64,000 nucleotides of DNA from contig JAFMSR010000015.1 of NCBI GenBank assembly GCA_022818135.1, positions 23,777,206 to 23,841,205 of the forward strand, written 5' to 3'. Below, one piece after another: positions 42,440-55,669 of the stretch (positions within the stretch are counted from its first letter, which is position 1; every line of letters begins with the position of its first letter). The position numbers and the translations under genes were made by a program. Source of the stretch: Saxidomus purpurata (taxonomy: Eukaryota > Mollusca > Bivalvia > Venerida > Veneridae). Under the pieces are notes generated by a model. The model did not search any database. It worked only from the letters and a program-made list of their open reading frames with translations, and was not told where the DNA came from.

Positions 42440-44830
42440 AAACTAACGTGTTACCTGAGTACGAATAACTGTTTTATTACGTGAGCCACGAACCTAAACA
42501 CATGCGTGAACCTAAGAAATCATATAGATTTACAGTATGTGCTAAACCCACGTGACTCGCGACGTCTTTTTTAGCTACTGCGCCAAGTAAAAAATCTCCC
42601 GATTCGGAGTTTAAAAGGCTGTAAGTATTTCATTTTTAGGTATATTATGTTGAAATAGCGGAAAACAGTCTTCTTTTCACCGACTTTAATCTTTTCTTCA
42701 CCAGTTTAGTCGTTTGGTGTTGTGTTCCCCAAAATTAGGCAAATTGTCAAATTTGAGAAATTTTGGGAGCTAATGTAATAAGTGTTCATACAGTTTGTAA
42801 CCTAACCTATTATTATGTACATAAACAATATTTCTATCGGTCAACGAGAGTTCACGAGGATAATCAACATCTGAAAAATGATTTTAAAAAACTACTAAAA
42901 TGCAAAAACAAGCTAAATATTTGTTCTTTTGAAAATGGGCTATGGTGCAAGCAAATTTAGTATGGGTAATGCGGTGTAAAAATTATATATTGAACAATAC
43001 AAATGCATGAAAACAGTCCGATTCTTTCCTTGTACACTGCAATGATAATGTAAACTCAATATCTGACAGCCTACTACTGCTGTAGAATTTTCGAGAAATG
43101 AATATATGTGAGAACTAAAGTAACTTTACCTTCAATGTCTAATCCACCACCAAGCTGTTCTGCCATTGCAATTTTATTAAATATCTGTTTGTTTGAAATT
43201 GTGTTTTAATTACGAAAATGTTTCAGTTGTTTATCCTGTCGATGTATGTTATACAACAAGTTTGTAATCCGTATCTTGCAATTTTAACGACTTCCTTCAT
43301 GCAAGATTTTCAATGATTCTTTGTTCAAAGCAGCCGATTTTTTTCATCAGAATAAAGAAATCTAGACCACTCCACTTCAAACTTAAAGGGGTGCCAAGTT
43401 AAATGTAAACTAATATGATAAAACTTGCATTTGAAGCGTTAAAAATCTTGAAAGTAAAATAAGAAATGCGAAAGCTTATCGGGTTAATCTATTTCCCTGA
43501 AAACATAAACGAAAGGAAAATATTGATATACTGTTCTGCCGGCACCTCCTGCCTAGGGGCCGTAGAACAGCGTACAGGATGAAGAGCAGTGAGTGGTCAC
43601 TATGTGGGTTCGATAGTGTTGAGAAGATGATATAGCAGTACCCTTGTAGGGCTTTGTACCTTATGTACATAGAGACGAAGTCGGATATCCAGTCACATAT
43701 ATGATTTATTTCAGTATAACTGTAACATATATATAGTTGAATTTCTATCAAACACAGATATAACCAGTACATATGGTATACTTAATAAACCAGGGTATAA
43801 TAACTATGTTGCCAAAAGTCATTGAATATGGAAGTGGGAGGGGTGCTCTCCAGAACACGGGTAGACCAATGATATTTATGGTTCCATATAGAAGATTTAG
43901 GTGTTCATAACTACCTGTGCAGAGAGGAGTCCTTTTGACATTTTATAGGGTAAATAATAATTGATTGATGGATCTATGGAGCTTGAGCCTATAGGGTTCT
44001 TGTTCGTACAAAAAACGCATTTTTTCTATATAACTCTATAGGAAATCACATGTATAAATACACACCACGTGACAAGCCCGGTATTTAGCCGAGTTAAGGC
44101 CAAAAAACGGATTTAAACCGCGAGTAACAAACCAAGCGGACCAACCAGAAACGAGCTCTCTAATTGGCCTACGTTATGTAAAGAAAGCTATAATGCTTAA
44201 ACAAAATAGGAAACTCAAAGGTAAAAGGCCACAAGAACATAATTAGATGATAGATTAATACAATAAATACCAGTACAGCTACACATGTGACGGAAGTTCA
44301 GTAGTTTGATAGTTTTGTAGGCACTAGTTTAGAATTTATAGACTTTATCATGTTTCAATATTCAGAGTAAGAATTTTGATACCTACATAGAAATGAATAG
44401 TGTCTGTCCCATGCATTTACAAACCACTGGTGATTACAAAAACAAACACACGAAACCTTGATGTTCAATATAATCACCAGGACAATGACTGGAAAATCAC
44501 CCAAAATATAATTTATCGCAAAATATGACCGCCTAAATAAGAAAATGCATACTGAATGCCTATATAAATAGTCAAAACACACAAAAAACAATGATTGATC
44601 CTATAATTAGATATCCCAGACATTGCAGAAAATGCATGAAACATTATTTCATTCCAGTCTACTTTCAAAAACACCCGGACCCAGCCCAAACCAAACGCTC
44701 ACCTGTTATAACTCCATCCAGTTCGTGCGCACTTAAAGTTGCAGTAGGTCACCCAATCCAACAAGTAGGTCAGGTCAAGTAGTACATTCAACAATGTCAA
44801 TCTTAAATCAAAGGACTGAAAGTGCTGGAG
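42440..44830. other. No gene recognised; one hairpin
   Basis: CTGTTCTGCCGG ... GGCCGTAGAACAG at 43531-43570 is a short stem. Frames of 60-98 codons in this stretch have no recognisable domain. Confidence 0.4.
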
Positions 44831-44848
44831 GATCGATTGTCTCTGAAC

Positions 44849-44927
44849 AACACAGTCTGCACACATACATGTGTAAATATCAGGACAACATAGACTGTAC
44901 ACATACATGTGTGAATACCAGGACAAC
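44849..44927. repeat. ~40-bp tandem repeat, two units
   Basis: ACACATACATGTGTAAATAT and ACACATACATGTGTGAATAC, each followed by CAGGACAAC. Confidence 0.8.
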
Positions 44928-45194
44928 CCTTACACGAGTAAAGTTATAAACTGGAGACACAACTGTCCGCAAATTTTGACCTTTCACCATTTGTGCAAAC
45001 TTTACTTTTGAGATAGCAACCCATGTGCTTACATTATGTCATTCAGTGAATATGTTCAACTACCCTATGAAGTATTAAGCTGTGAATCGTAACTGAGAAA
45101 TGGATTTTGACAAAACTGAACTGAAAATTTATAGTTTGAACAACTTTTAATGTCATTCAAAAGTTATGGGATATGCCCATAAGGTTGATTGTAT

Positions 45195-45310
45195 TGTGCG
45201 AATTAATTCGGATTTAACGTCGCACCCAACAGCTAAGGTCATATTGCAACTTCCGGCTTTCGTGGAGGAGGAATACCCTTGGTGCAAATTTCCTGTATCA
45301 GAATTTGGGG
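45195..45310 (+). repeat. Dispersed bivalve-type repeat fragment
   Basis: ATTTAACGTCGCACCCAACA, AAGGTCATATTGCAACTTCC and TTCGTGGAGGAGGAATACCC recall a repeat I have seen commonly in bivalve sequences. Only one copy is in this window, so the call rests on memory. Confidence 0.4.
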
Positions 45311-46412
45311 TCATTTAGAAATTCCGAGGTCATACCCTTTATTGTAAAAAAGTAGGAGGCATGACTATATGTTAAAGAAGTTTTATTCAGTATAATTCTG
45401 TAAAACTGCATGTAAAAACTCACAAAATGGTGGGTAATCAAAGGGTTGGCAAGACAACAGGTGTTTCTCTTTGGATGCTTTCCATTTTGTCACTGCATCT
45501 CAAAAGTCAAATTTGTCCACAAAGCGAATTTTTCATAAGTGCATTCAACCATAGACATTAAACTTGGATATTATTTGGCACACTTAAACCCCTTTCAATA
45601 GTGACAGTCTGATCGAAATGACTACAAAATGATCATTAAAATCACTCAGAAAGACGTTTTTGTTTCCCCTTTTAAGGTTTGTCGACCATCTCTTGTTGTG
45701 CGTCTACAATACATTGATGACGGTATCATAGGAATCAATACACGCAAAAACGCAATGGTACAATAATACGGGTCGATCCGAAATCAGAGTGGACGACAAC
45801 GACGACGGAATAGGGTCAAAATTAGACATATCCCATACCGGAAGCGTATTTTATAAACAATTTATCTTGCATTTCGAAGCGTTTTGAGAGGTTTTGAAAT
45901 GTTGTTTTTGTAGTAATTTGATCATACACATTTTAATTGCGTCATAGAAGACGCTCTTTGCTATTTCTGTTGCGTCATTGACAAAATGAGTGCGTCAAAA
46001 CCGCAGAAAACGCGCTCTCGCGGAAACACTGAATTTAGTGTATCCGGTGTAGCGATGCGTATTTCACGGGTCTTACATTTTTCTTGTCACACCGGTCTGA
46101 CTAGGAAACTGTTGGGATAAAAACCACGTAGGAAAATAGTTCTATACAGAACAGATACCTCGTTGATTTAAGTTACAAATTATAAGAAAAACAACAATAT
46201 AATATTATGCTATTCTGAAATGTTTTGATATTATTTAGATCTGTTACTAAATAATTTTTAAAACAGAGGGCAGTATAATTCGTAAGAACGGAATATATGA
46301 AACTACTTGTTTGTATGGAAAGAGTTCGGCCGTAAGGTAGCGATATTCTTTTAACATCGGATGCGATTGAATAAAACAATCGATCCAACTAGATGGGTGT
46401 TCAGTAGAACAC
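45311..46412. other. No gene recognised
   Basis: AT-rich, with no repeat partner in the window and no supported frame. Confidence 0.4.
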
Positions 46413-47027
46413 TTGTGTCGCTCTCTTACACTTTGTCAGAATAACCAATAATTTTATGACAAAATCTAAGTATAAAAAGGGGCATAACTCTGTCAAATAT
46501 GATCTTGACCTATAAAATTTGGCGGCATCATGACCCTTTTGTCATAAGCAATACAATTGTAAAGTTTGATGAAGAAATCTTAAGAAATGGCAAAGTTATA
46601 GTCAACGTTAAGTTTTCGTGACAAAAACTAAGAACAAAAAGGGGCATAACTCTGTCAAATACGACCCTGACCTATAAAATTTGGCGGCATCATAACCCTT
46701 TTGTATTAAGCAATACAATTGTAAAGTTTGATGAAGAAATCTAAAGAAATGGCAAAGTTATAGCCAACGTTAAGTTTTCGTGACAAAAACTAAGTACAAA
46801 AAGGGGCATAACTCTGTCAAATATGACCTTGACCTATAAAGTTTGGCGGCATGATGACCCTTTTGTCATAAGCAATACAATCGTAAAGTTTGATGATGAA
46901 ATCTTAAGAAATGACAAAGTTATTGCCAACGTTAAGCTTGGGTGACGGACGGACGGACCGACGGACGGACAGACAGACGGACAAAGCGATCCCTATGTAT
47001 CGCCTTTTCTCCGAAAGGGCGACACAA
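46413..47027 (+). repeat. Tandem-core repeat family E (three ~168-bp units)
   Basis: Ends TTGTGTCGC and GCGACACAA are inverted. The core unit carries AAAAAGGGGCATAACTCTGT, TTTGGCGGCATCATGACCC and GCAATACAATTGTAAAGTTT, three copies at high identity, followed by a (GACG)n run (about 46943-46985). Same architecture as families A-D, different core. Confidence 0.85.
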
Positions 47028-47934
47028 AAACACATCTTACTTTCGCAATACATATTTCGAGCTGCCAATATAGATGTTTAATATAAGATAAACACTACAT
47101 TTAGGACAACCTTACTCAGACATGAAAAGCCCAACCACATACCAGGATTAGGATTGGTAGTGTACCAAGCACCTGTCTGAGAAACGAGTCGCAAATCATG
47201 ATCTACACTTGCTTCTTTTATTAATAATAAGATATAATAAGCTTTTACAACAATTCTTAATTATCACATTTTCAATCATTAATCAAACAAAAGCTATTTT
47301 TAAAGATTTTTCTACTAAAACTTTTATAATTGTATATTATTCATAAAAAATCATGATCTACACTAAAAAAGAATAAGTATAAGATTCTTTTGACAACTTT
47401 TCCACAAAACTACTGAAATTACTATAATAACAAGACGGAACTAAGTAACGACTTCACTATATCCGCAGGAGGTGACCGAACTGGCTGCCAGTAGCCACCT
47501 GCTGATTGGCTAATCACTTTTGTCTCTCCTAGTTTCATTGGTTACTTTACTATCCGATTTTTGCACTTTGCTCCAACTCAAACAATTTTTTTTTCTTTTA
47601 TAAATTATTTTAATTCAAGAAGTAAGATAGTAGTAGCCTGTTTTTAGAGAAACTTGCTATAAGTAAATTATTGCCATTTACAAATAATATTTCAGTATAT
47701 TGTTTAATAAATTTAATTTTTAAGAAACATATATTCTCATAAGTAAATACAGAAATTATATTATTTTTTAAGTAAAACACTGCCACTACTTTGAACTCTA
47801 TCCATAAATTATTCTATCTTTTTGTTAAAGTGGCTAAATTATTATATTATTTCTTAAAACTCTTTGTAAATTTTTATACTGTATCAAATTCGACTACGCG
47901 AACCATTTTTCAAAATTACTCTCTCTAAGTTGAT
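47028..47934. other. No gene recognised
   Basis: AT-rich sequence without supported features. Confidence 0.4.
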
Positions 47935-48300
47935 AAAGGGCCTTCATTTTTAAAACAAATCCCTGACAGAGTTACCTTCTCTTGCCTACAGATGGGGGTA
48001 ATGATGTTAACAAGCATTCAAAGTTTCAAAGCAATATCTCAAAGGGTTAAGGCAATGGGTGGATTTTACCCATATTCCATGTATTTTCTAAGTAAAAAAG
48101 GGGCATAACTCTGTCAAGGTTTTTGACGGAGATATGAACTCTTGTCTGTTGATGTAAGTCATGATGGTAAACAAGTATGGCTAGTTTAAAAGCAATACCT
48201 CTAATGGCTTTGAGATAAAGTGAGGTGGTACGAAAAACTTAATCAAGCTCAATAGGATAGCTCCCCTTACTTCGAAAAGTCGAGCTAAAAATAGGACAAC
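47935..48300 (+). repeat. Tandem-core repeat family F
   Basis: Units with AAAAAGGGGCATAACTCTGT, GATGGTAAACAAGTATGG and AAAGCAATACCTCTAATGG. It ends ATAGCTCCCCTTACTTCG then AAAAGTCGAGCTAA, matching the end of the element at 60840-61355. Confidence 0.7.
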
Positions 48301-48337
48301 AATTTATTAAAGGAGAAATGCAAATGCATACTCTCTA

Positions 48338-48615
48338 TTACAAAAATTTAAAGGAAACGTTAGGCAACCACGATCCAGACATACAAACTAGGTCGATCAC
48401 ACAACAGATCTCATTGGTCGCCGTGATTGACCTACTTTTTGGCAACCAATCAAATTCACTCTTTGGCTGAAACTGGCCTGAAATTGCAGTCAGGTAAATC
48501 TCTCCTATTTTGGACGAAGAAAAACACTTTTGATAGGTAAAGGCATGGTAGGAGACATGCCGAGGTATCGTCCACAAATACAAGCTAATATAATTGCTCT
48601 TTTGGACGGACCTTT
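48338..48615 (-). repeat. Dispersed repeat, inverted relative of 60025-60200
   Basis: On the minus strand: AAGGTCCGTCCAAAAGAGC, GGCATGTCTCCTACCATGCC, CCTGACTGCAATTTCAGG and GATTGGTTGCCAAAAAG. These match the plus strand at 60025-60200 with substantial divergence. Confidence 0.7.
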
Positions 48616-49769
48616 ATAAAATTTGCTTCAAATCAAATTAAATGTATTAGCGATGTTTATGTCAGGTTTTTCTTTTAAAAATGGTTGTTTAATGACGAAA
48701 TTTTAAATTTGGCCTTTGTAAAATTATCTAGATATATTTTAATTATTTCTTTAAGTTTCTTATATTTAGATTACGAATTTATTTGTTACAAACTTATCCT
48801 ATCTTGATATAGATTTCTTTTCCCGTATAACTAAAATCATGCCGAAACACATCATTATACGAAAATGTAAGGTTGAAACTTTTGTCACAAAATGTGTTTT
48901 ATTACAGGACCATATGATATTATTTAAGACACAGATTTGTTTTTTTTTAGATCTAGATTCTAGTCTATATAAAGAACTGGCATTTATATTCAAAATATTT
49001 TTTAAAAACCATGTAGTTACAGTAAAGGCCCTTTATAGAATTTATGTGAAACAGATGTTACTTACATGTTGCGGAACACTGAAAGCTGAGATCATCCTTA
49101 AAATCCTTCAAACATTGTAATTCTCGCTTTCAATAAAATCAAATTACACAAACAATATCTCATTTTGACAACGTTGCCATGGTAAATAATTAGCGAAGAT
49201 CTAACCATTGAAGGAATTTCATTGGATCTAGACCAAGGACATAAGTCATAACAAAGGATGCGATATGATTTGTTGTTAATTGGCGACCCCCAGCCAGCAA
49301 TCTAACTGGTCACACATTATTGCATATTGCACACTGGTCAATTGCATTTGATAATTACACAACAAAATGAAGAGTGCCCAATTTAAATAATGCAACCTTT
49401 TTTTATGTGAACTATCGAGGTACAAATGTATTATATGAATTTATTTATCACTGTGATAAAAAACTAACCATATATTTAATGAATGATAGGCCTATATAAC
49501 GTTTATACATATACATTATTTGTCACTAACCTTCGAGTACATTTATAATGTTTGATCAAGTCTGTATAAAAATATTATTTAGTCATTATAACTTGGTAAA
49601 AAAACAGTTCAGCAAATGAAAGTTTCCAGCACCCCTACAAATGATCAGAAAATACATCTTTTTCTGATGAAAGTTTATTGTATGCAGAGACGTACCTGGA
49701 TAAAAATGAAGTATACGCAAAGTTGTGCTGGGGGGTCCCCCGGAAAAAATGAATTCTAACATTGCATCT
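48616..49769. other. No gene recognised
   Basis: AT-rich. A weak X-box-like GTTGCCATGGTAAA occurs at 49173-49186. The 93-codon plus frame at 48839-49120 has no recognisable domain. Confidence 0.4.
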
Positions 49770-50025
49770 GGTGCATTCTCCAAACGTTAAAATGTCATGT
49801 TATGTCATGTTACGTTTTGCCTTGTAATGTTATGTAGAAATAATCACACAACTTTTTAAAGAAGAACATCCATCAACAAATGTCTCATTTTCATGCAGAT
49901 TGCCAATTGAACAATGTTTCATCTGCCCTGAAATATGAAAGCGTTTATCAAAGTTTGACTGCCATATGTACGATTCTGCTAACTTTACCGATGGTAACTG
50001 GAAATTTTAGCTTAAACTGTCGGTT
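49770..50025 (+). repeat. Dispersed repeat, inverted partner of 55670-55960
   Basis: AAACGTTAAAATGTCATGTT, TACGTTTTGCCTTGTAATGT, TAAAGAAGAACATCCATCA and CGATTCTGCTAACTTTAC recur as reverse complements about 6 kb away. Identity unknown. Confidence 0.8.
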
Positions 50026-50607
50026 TTGGTAGTAGTCATTTCAAACATTTGACTAAAAATTATTTTGAGGTTATTTATTCCGATAACAGATAAAGGTTAC
50101 ACCTCCTTAAAATCTATAACATGTTTCATACAATCGTTCCTGTTTCTCTTACACATATACTACCCCTCAGCAATAACGTCGCATACTGGACAGGGTGTAG
50201 CCAAAAACAGTTTTAAATATATTTAATATACACAATGAAAAATTACTGTAAACCAATGAATTTACACTTCAATTATTGTTTGTGTTTATCAATTTCGTGC
50301 CAAAAGGCGTTAATTCTCATAATTCATTTAAACAAAATACAAAACGTACGAGAATTTTTTTCTTGAGCAAGAACTGATCTGCATGCTCTTGTAAGCGATA
50401 AAAACTGATCTCTGTGAATACCTAGTGAAAATTGTAGGCCATGGCTTACATACATTGTATAACTCGTACAAAAGTCGTAATAATAACCAATCTAGTTACG
50501 GTCCCCGCAGATCCCAATTCAGTGCTAACGAAAGAGCAGATCATGACTCGATTTATGATAATAATCCTTTTCAGGGCTAGAAGTAGATGTTGAGTGGCTT
50601 ATTAAAA
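50026..50607. other. No gene recognised
   Basis: AT-rich spacer before the LINE endonuclease. No ORF1 (gag-like) is recognised. Confidence 0.4.
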
Positions 50608-53600
50608 TACTGTTAGGTGTTTAAATATTGGTACGTGGACCCCAAACGGCATTATGTCAAGCTCTAGTTACTTGTCCGACCTACTCACGGACATGAAAAT
50701 AGATATCTTTGGTATATCGGAACACTGGCTGTATAGGTAAGATCTACGTTTTCTTGATTGTATAAATAGTAATTATGTATCCTATTCAGCGTCAGACCCA
50801 GAGTAACCGAAAGGTTGGAAAAGGGGGCATCGCCATACTATGGCAGAGACGGTTGTCAGAGTATATAACATGTTTAGAGATTGATTCCAAACATTTTATT
50901 GGGGTACAGGTCGCCATTAGACCAGGTGTTTATTTGTATATTTTTATGCCCCCGAAGGGTGGCATATTAAAATCGCACTGTCCGTCCGTCTGTCCGTCCC
51001 CACTTAAAAATTCGTGTCCGGACTGTAACTCTGTCATGCATTGAAGGATTTTAAAATAACTTGGCACAAATGTCTAGCACATCAAGACAACGTGTCGCGT
51101 GCAAGACCCACGTTCCTAGCTCCAAGGTCAAGGTCACACTTGGAGTTTGAAGGTAATGGAATCCTCTATATAAGCACACATTCGTGTCCGGACTGTAACT
51201 TTGTCATGCATTGAAGGATTATAAAATTACTTGGCACAAATGTAAAGCACATCAAGACGACGTGTCGCGTGCAAGACCCACGTCCCTAGATCAAAGATCA
51301 AGGTCATACTTAGAGTTTGAAGGTAATTGATTCCTCTATATATGCATATATGCACACATTCGTGTCCGGACTGTAACTTTGTGATGCATTGAAGGATTTT
51401 AAAATAACTTGGCACAAATGTCTAGCACATCAAGACGACGTGCCGCGTGCAAGACCCACGTCCCTAGCTCAAAGGTGAATGTCACACTTAGAGTTTGAAG
51501 GTAATGGATTCCTCTATATATGCACATATGCACACATTCGTGTCCGGACTGTAACTTTGTCATGCATTGAAGGATTTTAAAATAACTTGGCACAAATGTC
51601 AAGCACATCAAGACGACGTGTCGCGTGCCAGACCCACGTCCCTAGCTCATAGGTCAAGGTCACACTTGGAGTTTATAGGTAATGGAATCCTGTATAGGTA
51701 TATGCATACATTTGTGTCAGGATTGTAATTTTTTTAATTGATTTCAAATAATTTGGCACAAATGTTCAGCACATCAAGACAAATGTGTTGTCTGCATGAA
51801 CCATGGCCCTACCTCAAAGGTCAAGGTCACACTTAGTGTTTAAAAGTAATGGAATACTGTATGCATGGTTACTCTGTCATGCATGAAAGGATTTTAAAAT
51901 TACATAGCACATTTATTGAGCACATGGAGAGGACACAGACTGTGAGGCACCTCTTTCGGGGGCATTCGTCACTTGTGAGGGACAGCTCTTGTTCAGGTAT
52001 ACTTCCCGTGCAAAAACTATAATGCACATGTGTATAAAAATTGTCTGGATGAATTAGAAAATATTATATTAATGTACCTAGATAAGGGAACTTTGATAAT
52101 AATGGGAGATTACAATACTGAACTTTTATCTGAGCGGGTCAGTTTGCCTCCTGTGAGTGTAGATGGTAGAAGCAGTATGCTCTCGACTCTCTTAAAACGG
52201 TACAGTCTCTTATCTGTAAATACGCTGAACGTCTAAATTTAGTAATGCTCCTTATAATACCAAAACAGAAACCTTAATAGATCACATTGTCGTACAGAAT
52301 GCATTACTCGAAAGCGTAAATTATTGCCTAATTATAGGCGATGAATGTCTTAATTTGTCAACACATCGTCCTATTGTATACTCGATCTGCCTTGAGGGAG
52401 AAACTTTTTTCAACTCCCACACTAACTCGCACCGAGTCATAAACTTGCGCAGCATAAAGCAATATCAAATTGATCAGTATAAAAGCTTTCTAGAAAATAG
52501 TGAAGTGCTGCAAACAGCAAAGGACCTTTCGCTAAAATCCGAGAAAGACATAGATGATCTCTACTCTGGTTTAGTCGTCATTCTGAATTTAGCAACAGAT
52601 CTGTTTATACCGCGGGTAAAATTCAAACCATTCATAAAACATTACTGGAACAGTGCATTAAGCCAAACCCGTAAGGAAATGGTTATAAAACGTCGAATTT
52701 GGATAAACGAGGGTAGAAATAAAGATTATATTAACAACTCGTACAATGTATTTAAAATCGTCAAAAATAAACTCAGGTCACAACATCGGCGAGTTGTGAA
52801 GGCATATCTAGCTAACCAAGAGGCAGAAATCGATAAAGCCGCAGAATTCGACAGTAATGAGTTTTGGCCACTTGTAAAATAAGCGCCGTCATAAAAATAA
52901 AGCTACAAAAGGTTTTGAAATGTGCTTTAATGGTACTACATATAAAGACCCTGAAATAATTAACCAAGAATGGCAAAAATATTTCAGTGAACTATACTCA
53001 CCTAGCGAAAATGAACAATTCAATGAAAGCTATAAGGTTTGTGTTAAAACAGAGCTTTCGGTTATTAGAGAACGTGTATATCCTGAGAATGTGCAGGTTT
53101 ATGTTATTACGGAAGAGCTAGTTCAGAAAGCTCTTAATTCATGTCAGTTGCGAAAGGCATGTGGCAATGATCGCATTCATTACGAAAACATAAAATATGG
53201 AGGTCCCTTACTTATGTCAGTAATTACAAAACTTTACAACGGTATGTTGCGTCTTTCATATACACCAGTTGACATGAAAAGAGGTGTTATTGTCACATTA
53301 TTTAAAGGTGGAACTAAAAAGAAAAATGATCCAAATACTTATAGAGCAAGTTCACTGTGCTCAGTTGTCTTAAAACTCTATGAAAAAGCGTTACTCTTAA
53401 TACTTGAGAAAGACAATAAGCTGAATTTCAATACATTCAAAGACGGCTTTCAAAACATCGTTTATGCTCAGAGAATGTGCTTATTATGGTTTCGAAAATC
53501 ATTCGCCCGTCTATGCTTGTTTTCTTGATACGAAACGGGCGTTTGATCGTTCATGGATCAGTGCGTTGCTTGTTAAACTGTATAAGATGGGAATAAATGT

Positions 53601-53960
53601 AATGGTATTTACAGCAATGATGATTTTTTTCACAGATTGCTATAGTTAAGTCAAGTCCCAAGGTTATACGTCTGAGTGGTTCATGGTAAGACAAGGTACG
53701 CGTCAAGGTCAATGCTTGAGTCCTTACTTATACTTAGCGTTCATAAATAAATTGCTGAACGAAATAGAAAATAGTCAAAATTGTTTTAAACTTGGTAATA
53801 TTATCTGCGCTTGTCCCACATTTGCTGACGACATGGTTATATTATCAAACGTTAAATCTGGACTTGATGTACTCATTCATATATGTAATACGTACTCAAA
53901 AGATAAAGATTTAGCTATAATGCCAGCTATAATGAAATGTCGACATGCAAATCATTGAAA
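50608..53960 (+). pseudogene. LINE lineage 2: endonuclease, linker and RT palm, split and frameshifted
   Basis: AP-type endonuclease N-terminal half at 50608-50945: CLNIGTWTPNGIMSSSSY, IDIFGISEHWLY, KGGIAILW. A 1,048-bp repeat interrupts. The domain resumes at 51994: QVYFPCKNY, GTLIIMGDYNTEL, LIDHIVVQNALL, LSTHRPIVYSI (about 52350; the usual SDH is STH here). The linker is 52376-52882. RT follows with single-base frameshifts near 52880, 53460 and 53650: NDRIHYENIKYGGPLL, CFLDTKRAFDRSW, VRQGTRQGQCLSPYLY and TFADDMVILS (catalytic FADD). Coding fades after about 53960; the C-terminal half is absent. Confidence 0.92.
50946..51993 (+). mobile_element. Tandem-core repeat family D inserted in the LINE endonuclease
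   Basis: Starts TATGCCCCCGAAGGGTGGCA (first T at 50945 or 50946) and ends GGGACAGCTCTTGTT. Subterminal ATGCCCCCGAA and TTCGGGGGCAT are inverted. After a (GTCC)n run come about five core units of 175-180 bp (TTCGTGTCCGGACTGTAAC, TGCATTGAAGGATTTTAAAA, AGCACATCAAGACGACGTG, AGGTCAAGGTCACACTT). LINE coding reads YLYIF before and QVYFPC after, so the limits are set by the host frame. A TTTTT/TTGTT pair is a possible target duplication. Confidence 0.9.
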
Positions 53961-55150
53961 TGTTTCGAGGTTTTACCTCTTTCGAGTTAAGCGACGAAGC
54001 TAGGGTATTAAGCTTCAAGACCGTTGTTAACGGTGTTTACTCAATCAGCTGGTTGTAAAGCAGAAACTCACTTGAATAACATTCATCTATATTCCGTTTC
54101 CTATTTCGCTTTCGTGGTAACGGTTGAAATACAGATGAATTGCTCGATCTATTTTGAACAAATCGATTCAGTTTTTTCTACTTCCACGCGTGACTCTTGA
54201 TTTTGTTCAACAGTGACCTAAGCTACAAAGCATTTCCTCATTTCTATCTATAAAACTAATCACTAAATCTGTATAATGATTATCTAATATCCAAATGAGA
54301 TTATGTATAGTGTATTAGTTCATTAGTTCATAGTTTAGGCACTTCATACATGTACTGCTTTCTCCATTGCTAAAACTACTTTTTAGTGCGTTTCATGTCT
54401 ATTTTGTGTATTTTTGTTTAATATTGTTATGAAATTTCACTGTAAATAACCCAAGCACGACGACAGTGGGGAAAAAACTGGTGTTGTAAACAACAGTAAT
54501 AAAATTTGTTTTGTGGGTTAAAAAAAATTGTTCATTCTGAGGTCATAATGACTTATGATGTTACTTCGAGATAAATATAACATTTATCTCCTTTTTTAAT
54601 GATAATGTTTGTATTTTTTGTAAATATTTTTCTCTCATAAATTATAATCCATTGAATTGGTTAAACTTGTTATTATGTATATGTACCACTCTTCAAAGTT
54701 GGAGGAAATAAAGATATATACTTCTTTTTTGTTTCATTGATATGTTTACTTCTATAATCATTTTAATTCATGTTTTTTCTCATTGTACTAAGAACAAATT
54801 AAACAATCAAATGAAGGTCAAATTTTGCCTTTATTTGACAACTTATCAAACAGAAACAGTTCATAGGAACAATGTATATACCTTCATTACTTGTTGAAGA
54901 ATTGTCTTGGACAAATCGTCGTGATTTTGGTAATACTAATTCAATGTACATATTCCATTACACGAGATGCCAGTAGGCATGAACCGCTCGTGCTTGAAAT
55001 TGTAATAGAATCTTTCAAAGTTTTAAGCATTAACTTTCATTTACTGTTTATTGTTTGTCTAAAAAGATTGAAAAAACATATATCTACACAATTAAAATTT
55101 TACCTAATGAAATACTGAAATAATTAAATGGAAAAAATATTAAGCTTCAA
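53961..55150. other. No gene recognised
   Basis: Some of the first few hundred bases may be decayed LINE. A hairpin-like pair ATTCATCT/AGATGAAT lies near 54080-54140. The rest is AT-rich. Confidence 0.4.
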
Positions 55151-55223
55151 TGAGGATCGAACCAGTCCTTAAAATCTTTATTTGTAGACACCCAACGCCC
55201 TACCCGCTGCGCCAACACACCGC
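55151..55223 (-). other. tRNA-like sequence
   Basis: Minus strand: GTTGGCGCAGCGGGTAGG (A box-like) and ACTGGTTCGATCCTCA (near-perfect B box GGTTCGATCC), at tRNA spacing over 73 bases. The 5' GCGGTGT does not pair with the 3' end, so it is more likely a SINE head or pseudogene than an expressed tRNA. Confidence 0.55.
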
Positions 55224-55669
55224 TCTATCTATCGTATGTCCATGTATTTTAAAGTCTATAATCCTTTTCTATATACATGCTCTACCTGTTTACGCAATGC
55301 TTGTAAACGTTTGTGTACACATATATCTGTTACGTCACTGTCACGTTATCCAAACTAGGTTATACAGTATATTATCATAATTATTGTTATTTTTATTTTC
55401 ATTGTTGTTGTTATCATTATTTTTATTATTACTATTATCGTGACTGTTATGGTTATTATTAACACATGAACTCATACTCTATCTGAAACTGTCTAACCTG
55501 AAACCAACTGAGTAAGCAACTTTGATCCACAAGGACAAAACAACCAAGGATGGCGTCGCATATAGAAGAAACAGGGACCAACACATACATAACTGGAAAT
55601 ACCATAACGGTCTAAAAAGTTTATATTAAAATCTTTGATCAATATAAATAACCTCAAAACAATTTATTC
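55224..55669. other. No gene recognised
   Basis: Includes an irregular (ATT)/(GTT) low-complexity run at about 55377-55440. Confidence 0.4.

Noticed and set aside
50775..51044. 89-codon frame running from LINE endonuclease into MPPKGG...
   Set aside because: A chimera created by the family D insertion; MPPKGGILK is the repeat's 5' end, not protein sequence.
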